Shown here one piece after another: positions 45,141 through 54,787 of a stretch of DNA of 64,000 nucleotides (positions are counted from its first letter, which is position 1; the number at the start of each line of letters is the position of its first letter). Under the pieces are notes generated by a model. That model made no database searches. It was not told the origin of the DNA and saw only the letters and a program-made list of their open reading frames with translations. The stretch comes from G965232465 sp965276005 (GTDB lineage: Bacteria > Pseudomonadota > Alphaproteobacteria > JAQWUY01). A program made the translations under genes and the position numbers. The stretch lies in the NCBI GenBank assembly GCA_965276005.1, contig OZ254962.1, positions 2,356,001-2,420,000 of the forward strand, in the 5' to 3' direction.

Positions 45141-47129
45141 TTAGGCAAACACTGTACCTTGTGGCAAGGGAACCATGAGAACTTGCGTAAACAACAAGTA
45201 CAATCCCAATACCACCAATAGACCATATCCACTGTGTTTTATCCATTTAGATATAACCCATTTTTCAAATTGACTAAGAGTCATAATGGCTATGTATATC
45301 ATCATACTAGACACCAAGAACCCTGAGTATGGCATTATTACCAAGCCCCCAATAATACAAATTAACATACCGACCATACGCCATTTTTGCGTGGTATCGA
45401 CCACAGCGGGTGTATGAGTATTGGTTTGTGCTTTGCGTATACGCACCCATGTGCGTCCCACATACAGCGGACATAAAATTATCATACAGGCGGTGACAAA
45501 TCTTGGGAAGACATACGAATCCATCTCGTGCATACGCAAAGTATCCCAAAATCCTAACCCAGCAAGGATAAACATCACGATGGCAATGAATATGCCTTTT
45601 TTATATTGTGCCACATCCTGTACTGTATCTTGTGGCGATAATAAGGCGTTGGATGACAGCATCTTGTTTTTTATTAAGGGCACCAACAATGATATGACAA
45701 TCAGGGCAATTAATACCATAGAAATAGGACGCAAGAAGAAAGTTGCAAACAAAGTCTCAGTGGCATCACCAATAACATAGCCCTGCACAAATCCCTCTTC
45801 GGCTATTCGCCCCAAGATTAAGCCCAATACAATGGGGGATGCTTCAAACCCCCCACGGGCGATTGCCCATCCTGTAACCCCCAATCCTATCATAATATAT
45901 ACATCAAAAATATTGTTGCGAATGGCGTATGCACCGATTAAGGTTAAAAAGATAATGCCCGGAACCAAAGCGGTTTTGGGAATCCCAACAATAAATTTAT
46001 ACGCATATCGCCCGATAAGTAACCCGACCGGCAACATTAATACAGTGGCAATAAATAGCCCAATCATAAATGTATACACAATGGGATTATCCGGTTGGAA
46101 CATATCCGGACCCGTACGAATGCCTTGTATTAACAACGCCCCTAAGATAACCGCATCTGGGGGTGTGCCGGGAATACCTAATACAAAGGTTGGAATAAAG
46201 CCGCCGCCAACGGTGGCATTATTTGCGGATTCTGTGGCAATGATGCCTTCTGGATTGCCCTTGCCAAAGGTCTCTTTGTTTTTTGAAAACCGCTGTGCCT
46301 CTGCATAGGAAATTAAGCTGGCAATCGATCCCCCTGCACCGGGTAAAATCCCTGCGAGCGTACCAATGACCGAACTGCGGATGACATTTATTTTGTTTTT
46401 TCCCAAAACCCGCACCGCCTCAAATAATTGATACCCTTTGGTACCAGAGCTTTTTTGCAAGTGTGCGTTGCGAGTGGCAATCATATCCATCACGACTGGA
46501 AGACAATATAAACCGATCAGTGCAGATACTATTTCTATACCTCCCAATAATATTTGTGAATCAAAGGTAAAGCGTACTTCGGCTCCGATAGCGGCAACAC
46601 CGACGGTCGATATAAACAAGCCCAAACAGGCACCGATAATACCTTGTAACAGGTTGTGGGACGACAGGCTAGAAATAAGGGTTAAGCCAAATATAGCAAG
46701 CCAGAAATATTCCACTGGTCCAAAAGATAAAGCAATTTGTGCCAACGGCGGCGATAACAACCAGAGTGCTAATGCCCCAACCAAACCCCCAATCACTGAG
46801 GCTAAGCATGCCAAGGTAATAGCCAGTTCACCTTTGCCATTTTTGCTCATGGGATAGCCATCAAAAGTGGTGGCGATAGCCGAAGGTGTTCCGGGAGCAT
46901 TAAGTAAAATTGCCGAATATGCCCCCCCATAAATGGCACCCGTATACAACGCCCCCATTAAAATAAGGGCAGGAATCGGATCCATAGTAAAAGTCACAGG
47001 AATCAGAACAGCGATTGCCATTGTAGCGGTTAAACCGGGCATAGACCCAATAACGGTGCCCACAATAACACCCAACAACGCCAACCCCAGATTCATAGGG
47101 GTAAAGGCTTGATATATATATTCTATCAT
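45141..47129 (-). CDS. Fused TctA-TctB tripartite transporter membrane protein (SlcG/SlcF-like)
   Basis: The 662-residue protein has about 16 hydrophobic segments. Residues 1-~500 are TctA (GLALLGVIVGTVIGSMPGLT, GAIYGGAYSAILLNAPGTPS, GILPGAGGSIASLISYAEA, GIPGTPPDAVILGALL). From ~515 the sequence matches TctB/DUF1468 (SYVFPRFVTACMIILCPLY, GLVIMPYSGFLVSSMMIY, LYLLFTQVLMVPLPQG). TctB is normally a separate ~150-residue gene before tctA, so this is a natural fusion with TctB at the C-terminus. Predicted inner-membrane permease for sulfolactate together with the downstream binding protein. Confidence 0.9.
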   Translation of the reverse strand: MIEYIYQAFTPMNLGLALLGVIVGTVIGSMPGLTATMAIAVLIPVTFTMDPIPALILMGALYTGAIYGGAYSAILLNAPGTPSAIATTFDGYPMSKNGKGELAITLACLASVIGGLVGALALWLLSPPLAQIALSFGPVEYFWLAIFGLTLISSLSSHNLLQGIIGACLGLFISTVGVAAIGAEVRFTFDSQILLGGIEIVSALIGLYCLPVVMDMIATRNAHLQKSSGTKGYQLFEAVRVLGKNKINVIRSSVIGTLAGILPGAGGSIASLISYAEAQRFSKNKETFGKGNPEGIIATESANNATVGGGFIPTFVLGIPGTPPDAVILGALLIQGIRTGPDMFQPDNPIVYTFMIGLFIATVLMLPVGLLIGRYAYKFIVGIPKTALVPGIIFLTLIGAYAIRNNIFDVYIMIGLGVTGWAIARGGFEASPIVLGLILGRIAEEGFVQGYVIGDATETLFATFFLRPISMVLIALIVISLLVPLIKNKMLSSNALLSPQDTVQDVAQYKKGIFIAIVMFILAGLGFWDTLRMHEMDSYVFPRFVTACMIILCPLYVGRTWVRIRKAQTNTHTPAVVDTTQKWRMVGMLICIIGGLVIMPYSGFLVSSMMIYIAIMTLSQFEKWVISKWIKHSGYGLLVVLGLYLLFTQVLMVPLPQGTVFA

Positions 47130-47300
47130 TGCAATTCTCTCTTGTTATATCACTTTATATTCGCCTAAACTGTTTACCATAACAGCCACCATAACAGTCT
47201 TGGAGTATATCATAATATTTCAAAATATCTAGAGCCTTTTACATTTTTTACGCAGTCCCCGTATGACAACGCATACGACCATCCCCCATTATAATGTATA

Positions 47301-48479
47301 TTATGCACTTCTGTATAATTTTGTCATTGAAAATTCACGGTGCCCTAAGGCTTCCGCAGCGGTTAAGCGTCCATTTGCGGTACGACGAATGGATTCAATT
47401 AACGCATTGCCTGCCTCATTCAATGTCATATCACGGCGTAGAATGCCTGACACATCCACATCCACATGTTCGCCCATGGTACGCACTGTGCGTGGATTAC
47501 CCGTGATTTTAATAACGGGGACGATTGGATTGCCGACCACATTGCCTTGTCCCGTTGGGAAGGTGTGGACTACATAGCCCGCAGCCGCCATCAAGGTAAC
47601 ACATTCCGCCGCCGCAGAGGATGTATCCATGTAATACAAACCGGCACCTTTTTGTGGTGCTTGTGCAGGGGTTAGAATATCGACATAACGGCATTGTTTA
47701 CCGATCTTTTCTAGGTTGCCCAAAGCTTTTTCCTCAATGGTGGTCAGACCGCCTTCGATATTGCCTTTGGTGGGTTGGCTGTCGGATAAATCGTCCGTTT
47801 GGTGGGCGAAAATAACCTCGTCCTGATAGGCTTTCCACATATCATACCAACGGTTGCCTACTTCTTGGTTGATTGCCCGTTGTTTACAAATATGTTCTGC
47901 ACCAGTGATTTCAGAGGTTTCACCAAAACATCCATAAATGCCTTCGGGGATTAACTTGTCATACATGTTGCCGACAGTCGGGCAAGAGCTCAGACCCGTT
48001 GTGGTATCGCTCTCACCACATTTTGTCGACACCCACAGATCAGAAATAGGACAAGTTTGTCGTTGTAATTCACTTGCCCACTGGGTGTATTCTTTAGCTT
48101 TCCAGCTCACCGCACGAATGGTCTCGAAATCGCCGTTTTGTTCGATAGAAAAACCAGAAACTGGCTTGCCTGTTTTGGCGATACCTTCTACGATGCGGTG
48201 CGTCCAACCGGCTTCGATACCGACAACGACTACGGCTGCCACATTGGGGTTGGCACCGGTACCAATAATCGTATCAAAAAATAGATCCAAGTCGGCACCA
48301 AACTGCAACCGCCCATAAGCATGGGGGATCGCCAAAGTACCCTGCACATTGTTTGCCACCGCCTCACAAGCGGCGTTGGAAATATCGTCAACGGGCAAAA
48401 TGACCACATGGTTCCGTACCCCAACCCGTCCGTTTTCACGGCGATACCCTTGAAATGTCATATCTGAATATGTATCCAT
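47301..48479 (-). CDS. suyB: (2R)-sulfolactate sulfo-lyase beta subunit
   Basis: The 392-residue protein belongs to the altronate/galactarate dehydratase C-terminal family (UxaA/SuyB): GYRRENGRVGVRNHVVILP, NPNVAAVVVVGIEAGW, STKCGESDTTTGLSSCPTVG and TFPTGQGNVVGNPIVPVIKI, with cysteines suited to bind an Fe-S or metal centre. Paired with a separate SAF-domain alpha subunit 21 bp upstream, this is the SuyAB arrangement, cleaving (R)-3-sulfolactate to pyruvate and sulfite. An altronate or other sugar-acid dehydratase is the alternative; the island context favours sulfolactate. AGGGGAGAG precedes the ATG. Confidence 0.82.
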   Translation of the reverse strand: MDTYSDMTFQGYRRENGRVGVRNHVVILPVDDISNAACEAVANNVQGTLAIPHAYGRLQFGADLDLFFDTIIGTGANPNVAAVVVVGIEAGWTHRIVEGIAKTGKPVSGFSIEQNGDFETIRAVSWKAKEYTQWASELQRQTCPISDLWVSTKCGESDTTTGLSSCPTVGNMYDKLIPEGIYGCFGETSEITGAEHICKQRAINQEVGNRWYDMWKAYQDEVIFAHQTDDLSDSQPTKGNIEGGLTTIEEKALGNLEKIGKQCRYVDILTPAQAPQKGAGLYYMDTSSAAAECVTLMAAAGYVVHTFPTGQGNVVGNPIVPVIKITGNPRTVRTMGEHVDVDVSGILRRDMTLNEAGNALIESIRRTANGRLTAAEALGHREFSMTKLYRSA

Positions 48480-48500
48480 AGCTTTACTCTCCCCTTGTGA

Positions 48501-48788
48501 TTACCAGCGTTTGGTTTTTAAATTGTGGGTGTGCACATGCTCGCCTTTTTTTACATCGGCAACAAACCGCCCAATATCTTCACCGTATTTAATGGCGGTA
48601 TCGCCGGCGTTGATATGTGTTAAAGCAACCTTGTGACCGATGGGAATATCCATCGACACATCTACGGTAAAGTCGCTGTTATCTTCAATGTTAACGCACA
48701 ATGCACTTGTGCCTGCTGACAGACCTTCAACGACCGCAACGGCTATGTTGTCGCCCGCCTCGTGTATTAATAAATGTGGAATCGTCAT
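48501..48788 (-). CDS. suyA: (2R)-sulfolactate sulfo-lyase alpha subunit
   Basis: I chose the ATG at 48788 (MTIPHLLIHEAGDN), which follows AAGGGAGAG; a longer frame to 48827 lacks support. The 95-residue SAF-domain protein has DIPIGHKVALTHINAGDTAI, KYGEDIGRFVADVKKGEHVH and ends HTHNLKTKRW, the pattern I remember for SuyA. It heads the suyA-suyB-tctAB-tctC arm and is divergent from the LysR gene. Confidence 0.82.
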   Translation of the reverse strand: MTIPHLLIHEAGDNIAVAVVEGLSAGTSALCVNIEDNSDFTVDVSMDIPIGHKVALTHINAGDTAIKYGEDIGRFVADVKKGEHVHTHNLKTKRW

Positions 48789-49004
48789 AAAATTTCTCTC
48801 CCTTAAATCCAATATGTTATTTCCCACCCCATCACATAAGTTGGGGGTTTTTGACGGTATTTACAAGATGATAATAAACTAAAATTTTAGAAATTGCCTA
48901 ATGTTATTTTGAGATATGCTTATGCAAAAATTACATTATTAAGGCACTTGTCATACGGGGCATTAAAGTATATATTTATAAAATATTGTCGTTAGGGTGT
49001 GGTT

Positions 49005-49042
49005 TTAAGGGGTACACATGAATTTAAGGGGTACGCATGAAT
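49005..49042 (+). repeat. 19-bp tandem duplication of ribosome site and start codon of the LysR gene
   Basis: TTAAGGGGTACACATGAAT (49005-49023) is followed directly by TTAAGGGGTACGCATGAAT (49024-49042). Each copy has an AAGGGG ribosome site and an ATG. The second ATG (49037) starts LysR; the first (49018) opens a different frame of 43 codons that overlaps the lysR start. Confidence 0.9.
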
Positions 49043-49924
49043 ATGCAATCGCTACAATACTTTGTTGTATTGGCAAAATGGAAAAACTTTACTGCGGCAG
49101 CACAGGAATGCCATATTTCGCAGTCTGCGTTTTCCCGTCGCATTAAATCATTGGAAACAGACATAGGGGTTGACCTTATTGTGTCCAATAAGAAAGAATT
49201 TCAGCTCACTACAGCAGGCGAGCGTTTGTTGGTACATGCCCATCACATTTTAGAAGATGTAAATCAGCTAAAAGACATCGTCTGTAACGAAGGGCATACT
49301 TCTAATAAAAATATCAATATAACCTTGATGTATGCAATAGCGGTGACAAAAGCCGGGGCTTTGCAAACTCAGATCTCTGCCCTAGATAGGGATATTTGTC
49401 CTAAGTATTGTGTGCGTACCGTGTATGATGGGTTGGACATGCTAAAGAAAAAACAAACGGATTTGTTGGTTATCTATGGGGCACAACACTGGTCGTTGTC
49501 CGTAAATAAGAGTCAGTACGACTTTCAGGTCATTGGGCGGGAAAAAATTATCCCCGTGTGTCATTGTACGCATTATTATGATTTGAATAAGGAAACAGAT
49601 GAACCGATTCCTATGCTGGAATATACGGCAAATAACACAATTCTCTCTATATCCATAAATCGCATGTTAGAAAAATGCAGTAAAATAAGATTTAAATGTA
49701 TTGCACAAAGCGACTTTTCCTATACATTGTACGATATATTGAAAAATGGGCATTCTGGGGTGTGTTGGATCCCTGAAACGATGGTGAAGCATCATATAGA
49801 ATCTGGGGAATTTTTACATTTGGGCGATGGCAAGTGGGATTTTGAATATGACATTCGTGTGTATACTAACAATGAAAATATCAATCCGATTGTCGGTCAA
49901 ATTGTTAAACAACTGAAATTATAA
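49037..49924 (+). CDS. LysR family transcriptional regulator of the sulfolactate island
   Basis: The 295-residue protein has the LysR winged HTH at the N-terminus (LQYFVVLAKWKNFTAAAQEC, HISQSAFSRRIKSLE) and a ligand-binding C-terminal region. It sits between the divergent suyA and suyZ arms and probably regulates both in response to sulfolactate or a product; this is inference from position. The 248-bp gap to suyA should hold its operator, but I cannot define a box with confidence. The duplicated ribosome site just before it may affect its level. Confidence 0.88.
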   Translation: MNMQSLQYFVVLAKWKNFTAAAQECHISQSAFSRRIKSLETDIGVDLIVSNKKEFQLTTAGERLLVHAHHILEDVNQLKDIVCNEGHTSNKNINITLMYAIAVTKAGALQTQISALDRDICPKYCVRTVYDGLDMLKKKQTDLLVIYGAQHWSLSVNKSQYDFQVIGREKIIPVCHCTHYYDLNKETDEPIPMLEYTANNTILSISINRMLEKCSKIRFKCIAQSDFSYTLYDILKNGHSGVCWIPETMVKHHIESGEFLHLGDGKWDFEYDIRVYTNNENINPIVGQIVKQLKL

Positions 49925-50018
49925 AGGGTTTAAAAGATATGTATGCTAAGTATCTGGATTAATCCCTAACAATGTATAGAACAAAAATTATAGAATACGA
50001 AGAGAGAAAAATAGTGTC

Positions 50019-51035
50019 ATGAAATATATTTTTGGAATTGCTGTATGCTTTGTGTTGGCGATGTTTGCCCACATAGGTGCATCATACATAGGTGGTCCTT
50101 ATATGTTATACGCTCTGGTAATGGGGGTTTTGGTACAACGCCTGTGTTTTAAGCCCCCCTATAAAGCCGGTATAGAATTTAGTGCTAAAATGCTTTTGTG
50201 TATTGGGGTTGCCTTACTGGGGACTCGTATTACATTTACGGAAATGTCTTCGTTGGGAATGGCTGTGGTTTGGGCGACTGCAGGGGCGGTCATTGCCACT
50301 TTGGTATTTGGGGTGTTGATGGGACGCTTGCTTGGTGTAGGTATGCGTATGGGAGTGTTAACGGGGGGATCCACAGCAATTTGTGGTGCCTCTGCGGCTA
50401 TGGCGATTGCCTCTGTATTCCCCGAAGACAAAAAATTGGCACAACAAACTTTGTTTACAGTAGTAGGGGTAAATGTACTCAGCACCATTGCCATGGTGGT
50501 TTACCCATTAATTGCCATCGCCTTAGACTATAATGCGTTGCAAAGTGGCGTATTTTTAGGGGCAAGTATCCACGATGTGGCACAGGTGGTAGGGGCTGGT
50601 TTTTCCATGTCCACAGATGTGGGCAATATAGCCACTATTACCAAGCTGTTGCGGGTTGCTATGTTATTGCCGGTTGTGTTTACATTAGGGGCGTTGGTGT
50701 ATTGGTTGTGGCGTCAAGCACATAAAAACAAACACTGTTCCCATGTAAAGGCACCGTTTCCATGGTTTTTGATAGGATTTTTGGCAGTGGTCGGTTTAAA
50801 CAGTTTTGGTCTGTTGAGTTTTCAGTTAATGCCCCCGTTGAACATGCCTGTGTCTGCGATGTTAGCGACAATCTCTAAATGGTTGTTGACTATGGCAGTG
50901 GTCGCATTGGGTATGAAAACATCTTTTGGTGGCATTGTGTCTGTGGGCGGTCGTGCGATGGTGTTATTGATATTAGAAATGATTTTTATTGCCGTGTTAT
51001 CCTTATGGATTGCGTCTTATGTGATTGGTGGATAA
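50019..51035 (+). CDS. suyZ: UPF0324 (YeiH) family membrane protein, probable sulfite/sulfate exporter
   Basis: The 338-residue protein has about 10 hydrophobic segments and YeiH/UPF0324 motifs (MLLCIGVALLGTRITF, GGSTAICGASAAMAIA, ASIHDVAQVVGAGF, ALGMKTSFGG). Genes of this family accompany suyAB in Paracoccus, where the product was proposed to export the sulfur product (SuyZ). Here it would remove sulfite released by SuyAB, or sulfate formed from it. Transport direction and substrate are inferred from context only. Confidence 0.78.
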   Translation: MKYIFGIAVCFVLAMFAHIGASYIGGPYMLYALVMGVLVQRLCFKPPYKAGIEFSAKMLLCIGVALLGTRITFTEMSSLGMAVVWATAGAVIATLVFGVLMGRLLGVGMRMGVLTGGSTAICGASAAMAIASVFPEDKKLAQQTLFTVVGVNVLSTIAMVVYPLIAIALDYNALQSGVFLGASIHDVAQVVGAGFSMSTDVGNIATITKLLRVAMLLPVVFTLGALVYWLWRQAHKNKHCSHVKAPFPWFLIGFLAVVGLNSFGLLSFQLMPPLNMPVSAMLATISKWLLTMAVVALGMKTSFGGIVSVGGRAMVLLILEMIFIAVLSLWIASYVIGG

Positions 51036-51092
51036 TGTTTTAGGAGCTGACACAGTGGTAAAGGACCATTGTAACGGTTGTTTATCAAGATA

Positions 51093-51121
51093 TAAACAAA
51101 AAATAGAATATGCCGTATAAT
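51093..51121 (+). promoter_or_regulatory. Possible sigma70 promoter for slcC-comC
   Basis: TATAAT at 51116-51121 has TAAACA 17 bp upstream (51093-51098; four of six matches to TTGACA). It lies about 70 bp before the slcC start in a 160-bp gap. Confidence 0.4.
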
Positions 51122-51195
51122 ATGACGAAATATTTTATATGAATTTAGCTATATGATTAAAAGTTATAAATACATTTTGAGAAAGAGAGTTGCTT

Positions 51196-52113
51196 ATGAT
51201 AGTTATTACTGAATTTATCGATGAACGGGCTTTATCTGTGTTTCAAGACCAAAATAGGGACTTTATGTACAACCCTAATTTATGGCAACACAGCGATAGC
51301 CTGTATGCACATTTACAGATGGCACAGGCGATTATTGTGCGTAATAAAACGCAGGTAAATGCGGATCTGCTATCCCATGCTCCGAATTTAAAAGTCGTAG
51401 GTCGTTTGGGGGTTGGCTTAGATAATATTGATATGGAGTTGTGCCAACAAAAAAATATTGCCGTATGCCCAGCAAGCGGTGCCAACGCCGATAGCGTTGC
51501 TGAATATGTTATGGCAAGTACCTTTATTTTATTACGGGGGGCGTATATGTCGCAAGCGGCGATGGTTAATGGTCAATGGCCCCGTAATCAACTTATCGGC
51601 TATGAGGTACAGCAAAAAAAAATGGGGTTAATGGGTTTTGGATGTATTGCCCGTCGGGTGGCAATGCGTGCTCAGGCAATGGGTATGTATGTTATGGCGT
51701 ATGATCCCTTTATCCCAGCAGATTCTGATATTTGGAATGGTGTAGATAATGTGGATGTGTCCACTTGTTTAACACAGGCGGATGTTATCAGTTTGCATTG
51801 TCCCTACACCCCAGAAACTAAGCATTTTATCAATGAAAATACCCTTGCCACCATGAAGCCAAGTGCTGTACTTATCAATACATCTCGGGGCGAGGTGGTG
51901 GATACACAAGCCTTGGCACAGGTGCTCAGGTCAGGTCAATTAGCAGGTGCCGCCTTAGATGTGTTTGAACAAGAACCCCTGTCCGCCACACAAGCACAGT
52001 GTTTAAAAGATATTGAAAATATTATTTTAACACCTCATATTGCTGGGGTTACGGTTGAATCCAATGTTCGGGTGAGTGCCATTACCGTAAAAAATGTACT
52101 GAATCATTTATAG
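51196..52113 (+). CDS. slcC: D-2-hydroxyacid dehydrogenase family; probable (S)-sulfolactate dehydrogenase
   Basis: Start at ATG 51196 (MIVITEFIDE) after GAAAGAGAG; a TTG six bases earlier is less likely. The 305-residue protein has the NAD-binding GLMGFGCIARRV (144-155) and catalytic Arg231 (NTSRGEVVD), Glu260 (DVFEQEP) and His281 (TPHIAG) of the D-isomer-specific dehydrogenases. In sulfolactate users, SlcC of this family oxidises (S)-sulfolactate to sulfopyruvate with NAD+. Its neighbour comC would complete the racemising pair. The family also includes phosphoglycerate dehydrogenase, so substrate rests on context. Confidence 0.78.
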   Translation: MIVITEFIDERALSVFQDQNRDFMYNPNLWQHSDSLYAHLQMAQAIIVRNKTQVNADLLSHAPNLKVVGRLGVGLDNIDMELCQQKNIAVCPASGANADSVAEYVMASTFILLRGAYMSQAAMVNGQWPRNQLIGYEVQQKKMGLMGFGCIARRVAMRAQAMGMYVMAYDPFIPADSDIWNGVDNVDVSTCLTQADVISLHCPYTPETKHFINENTLATMKPSAVLINTSRGEVVDTQALAQVLRSGQLAGAALDVFEQEPLSATQAQCLKDIENIILTPHIAGVTVESNVRVSAITVKNVLNHL

Positions 52114-52215
52114 GCTTGCTGTATACGAGTCCTATCAACCCATCATAAATCCCCTAATATATCCCGTGAAAATGGGACCACTATAACACACATATTTTAA
52201 TACAGGAAAAATACC

Positions 52216-53196
52216 ATGCCACATATGAAACCACAACACATGTTAAACCTCTGTCAGCAAATTTTTTACCGTCACGGTGCCTCACAAAGTGTTGCCCATC
52301 GCATAGCACAAGCTTTGGTGCGGGCACAATTGGATGGGCAATCGGGACATGGTTTGGTACGGGTACCTTCTTATGCGGGACAGTTGCGGTCTGGCAAGGT
52401 GGATGGTACCGTGTTGCCGACCCATCAAAAACTGCGTGCCGGATTTTATCATATCTGTGCAAACGGAGGATTTGCATACCCCGCCTTGGACTTAGCCCAG
52501 CAGATTATAGAAAAATCCATTGTAGATCAAGGTATTGTCGCTGTGGGTATCAATCAATCCCATCACTGTGGTGTTGCTGGTCATGTGGTAGAGGACTTAG
52601 CCAACAAAGGCATGATGGCAATGCTGTTTTCCAATGCCCCTAAGGCGATTGCTCCATGGGGCGGATCACAACCTTTGTTTGGTACCAATCCTTTGGCATT
52701 TGCCGTAGGCGATGTGGTGGTGGATATGGCAATGTCGGTTGTGGCACGGGGCAAATTGATACAAGCCAGTAAAAATAATGAGAAAATCCCCACGCATTGG
52801 GCGATTGATACGGACGGAAACCCCACCGACGATGCGGGCAAGGCTATGGCGGGATGTATGTTGCCATTTGGTGGGGCAAAGGGGTATGCTATTACCGTAA
52901 TGATTGAAATTTTAACCGCTGTTTTGTGTCAAGCACATTTTAGTTTTGAAGCGGATTCGTTTTTAAATACCGAAGGCACATCTCCCAATGTGGCACAGTT
53001 GATTATTGCCATAGACACCACTATAATAAATGGTGATTATTTTGCCCAACGCTTGACACAGTTAATATCGGAAATCAAACATCAGGATGGCACTCGCATA
53101 CCGGGGGAAAATCGTAAAATCATCCGTGAACGCAACAAAAATGGTATGGATATTGACGATAACTTGTATAGGGACTTAAAATCGCTGCTAGCATAA
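52216..53196 (+). CDS. comC: Malate/L-lactate dehydrogenase (Ldh2) family; probable (R)-sulfolactate dehydrogenase
   Basis: The 326-residue protein has Ldh2/MDG2 features: ALVRAQLDGQSGHGLVRVP, GINQSHHCGVAGHVVED, NAPKAIAPWGGSQPLFGTNP and PFGGAKGYAITVMIEIL. ComC-type enzymes of this family interconvert (R)-sulfolactate and sulfopyruvate with NAD(P)H. With SlcC it would turn the (S) enantiomer into the (R) form used by SuyAB. AGGAAAA precedes the ATG. It is the last gene of the plus-strand arm. Confidence 0.8.
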   Translation: MPHMKPQHMLNLCQQIFYRHGASQSVAHRIAQALVRAQLDGQSGHGLVRVPSYAGQLRSGKVDGTVLPTHQKLRAGFYHICANGGFAYPALDLAQQIIEKSIVDQGIVAVGINQSHHCGVAGHVVEDLANKGMMAMLFSNAPKAIAPWGGSQPLFGTNPLAFAVGDVVVDMAMSVVARGKLIQASKNNEKIPTHWAIDTDGNPTDDAGKAMAGCMLPFGGAKGYAITVMIEILTAVLCQAHFSFEADSFLNTEGTSPNVAQLIIAIDTTIINGDYFAQRLTQLISEIKHQDGTRIPGENRKIIRERNKNGMDIDDNLYRDLKSLLA

Positions 53197-53369
53197 CTGT
53201 CCCTGTAAAACCGAAATAAAGGGTCTGCAGACTATTTTTATTGTTTAGGGCGATGTCATAGTGTGTTGTGAACATGGCAACCGCCTTTTCTGTAGTTTTT
53301 ATTTTTCTATGATTTAAGCCTATTTGAACATAAAATAATACGAATCTTAAAATAAATCGAAAATAGGGG

Positions 53370-53399
53370 TTGACAGACGCTTTTTATCTATGGTATAAG
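53370..53399 (+). promoter_or_regulatory. Probable sigma70 promoter of adhesin 4
   Basis: TTGACA (53370-53375) and TATAAG (53394-53399) with an 18-bp spacer, about 90 bp before the start codon of adhesin 4. It is the clearest promoter-like sequence seen in front of an adhesin. Confidence 0.65.
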
Positions 53400-54787
53400 T
53401 GTACATGTCTTGTTTATAAGATTAGAGTTTATGGTTTAGGTATATAAGATATATGTTATTTAATCAACTTTTGTAATTAGGAGATGTATGATGAGAGAAA
53501 CGGCTTATAATAAAAAAATGTTTATGGTGACGGCTTCTTTGTGTGTTGTCGGGGCGTTAACAGGTGGCTTTGCTTATGCGGGGGAACTCCCCAGTGGTGG
53601 TAAGGTGGTCGATGGAAATGCCCATATTTATCAACGGGGTAGCACCTTAAATATCGATCAAAGCACAGACAAAGCGATTGTTAATTGGAACAGCTTTTCT
53701 GTGGGTAAGGACAACACGGTAAACTTCAATCAGCCCAGTAGCGATTCGGCAACTTTAAATCGTGTTACGGGGGATTTGACCTCTGAGATTGCCGGGCGAA
53801 TCAATGCCAACGGTAGCGTGTTTTTGGTCAATCCCAATGGCATATTGATTACTGCCGACGGGGTTGTCGATACGGGCAATTTTGTTGCCTCGACCCTCGA
53901 TATTGATAACAACGACTTTTTGAATGGCGATTATTCGTTTACAAAGAGTGGTCAAAATGGCGTTGTTTCGAATCGGGGGACTGTTTCTGTCGACGATGGC
54001 GGTTTTGTAGCGTTGCTGGGCGGAGCGGTCAAAAATGACGGCACCGTCCGTGCCCATGTGGGGACAGTCGGTTTTGCTGGTGGTGAAAAGATTGTCATGT
54101 CGTTTGGCAATAACGATTTCTTGCGGGTCGAAGTGCCTACGGACACATGGCAAGACTTGACAGATGTGGACGGCAACAAAGTTTCTGCCACCCTTGACTT
54201 AGGCGGCAAAATCGAATCACGGGGCGGTTTTGTTGATATAACCGTTGCCGATGCTTCTGATATTCTTCGGCAGTCTATATCTGTTAGCGGTATTGTCTCC
54301 GCAAACACCGTGTCCTCTCAGGACGGGGTTATATCTATTAGTGGCGGTACTTTGGGAATTGCTGGTAATGGGCGAATCACCGCTGATGCCGATTATGGCA
54401 ATGCGGGACGGATAGATGTTGCCGTGCAGTCGTTAAATATGTCCGCTCCCATATCTGCCACCGCCGCAACAGGCAATGGGGGAGCGATTAACATATCGTT
54501 ACAACAGGGGGCAAGCCTCAGTCGTGGGGCGGTGCTCGATGCCAGCGGTAAACAGGGCGGTAGTGTATCCGTAATTGGTGGATTATCGGGCGACAAATAC
54601 TATAAACTGGTCGGCAGTGGCGATTTTGTTGCCGATGGCAGCGATGGCACAGGCGGCTATATCGATATATCCAACAAAAACGGCTTGGTCGGGCTGTTTT
54701 CTGGTAGTGTATCGGCAACGGGTACGACTATGGGCGGTCGCATCCGCATTGGCGGGGCGTTTCAAGGCGGTTCGTACAACGCAAAAA

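Noticed and set aside
48789..49004. A LysR T-N11-A operator box in the suyA-lysR gap
   Set aside because: Several AT-rich candidates are possible but none has clear dyad symmetry, so I do not report a site.
51083..51104. TTGTTTA...TAAACAA hairpin between suyZ and slcC as a terminator
   Set aside because: On the plus strand it is followed by A residues rather than T and the stem is AT-only, so termination is not supported.
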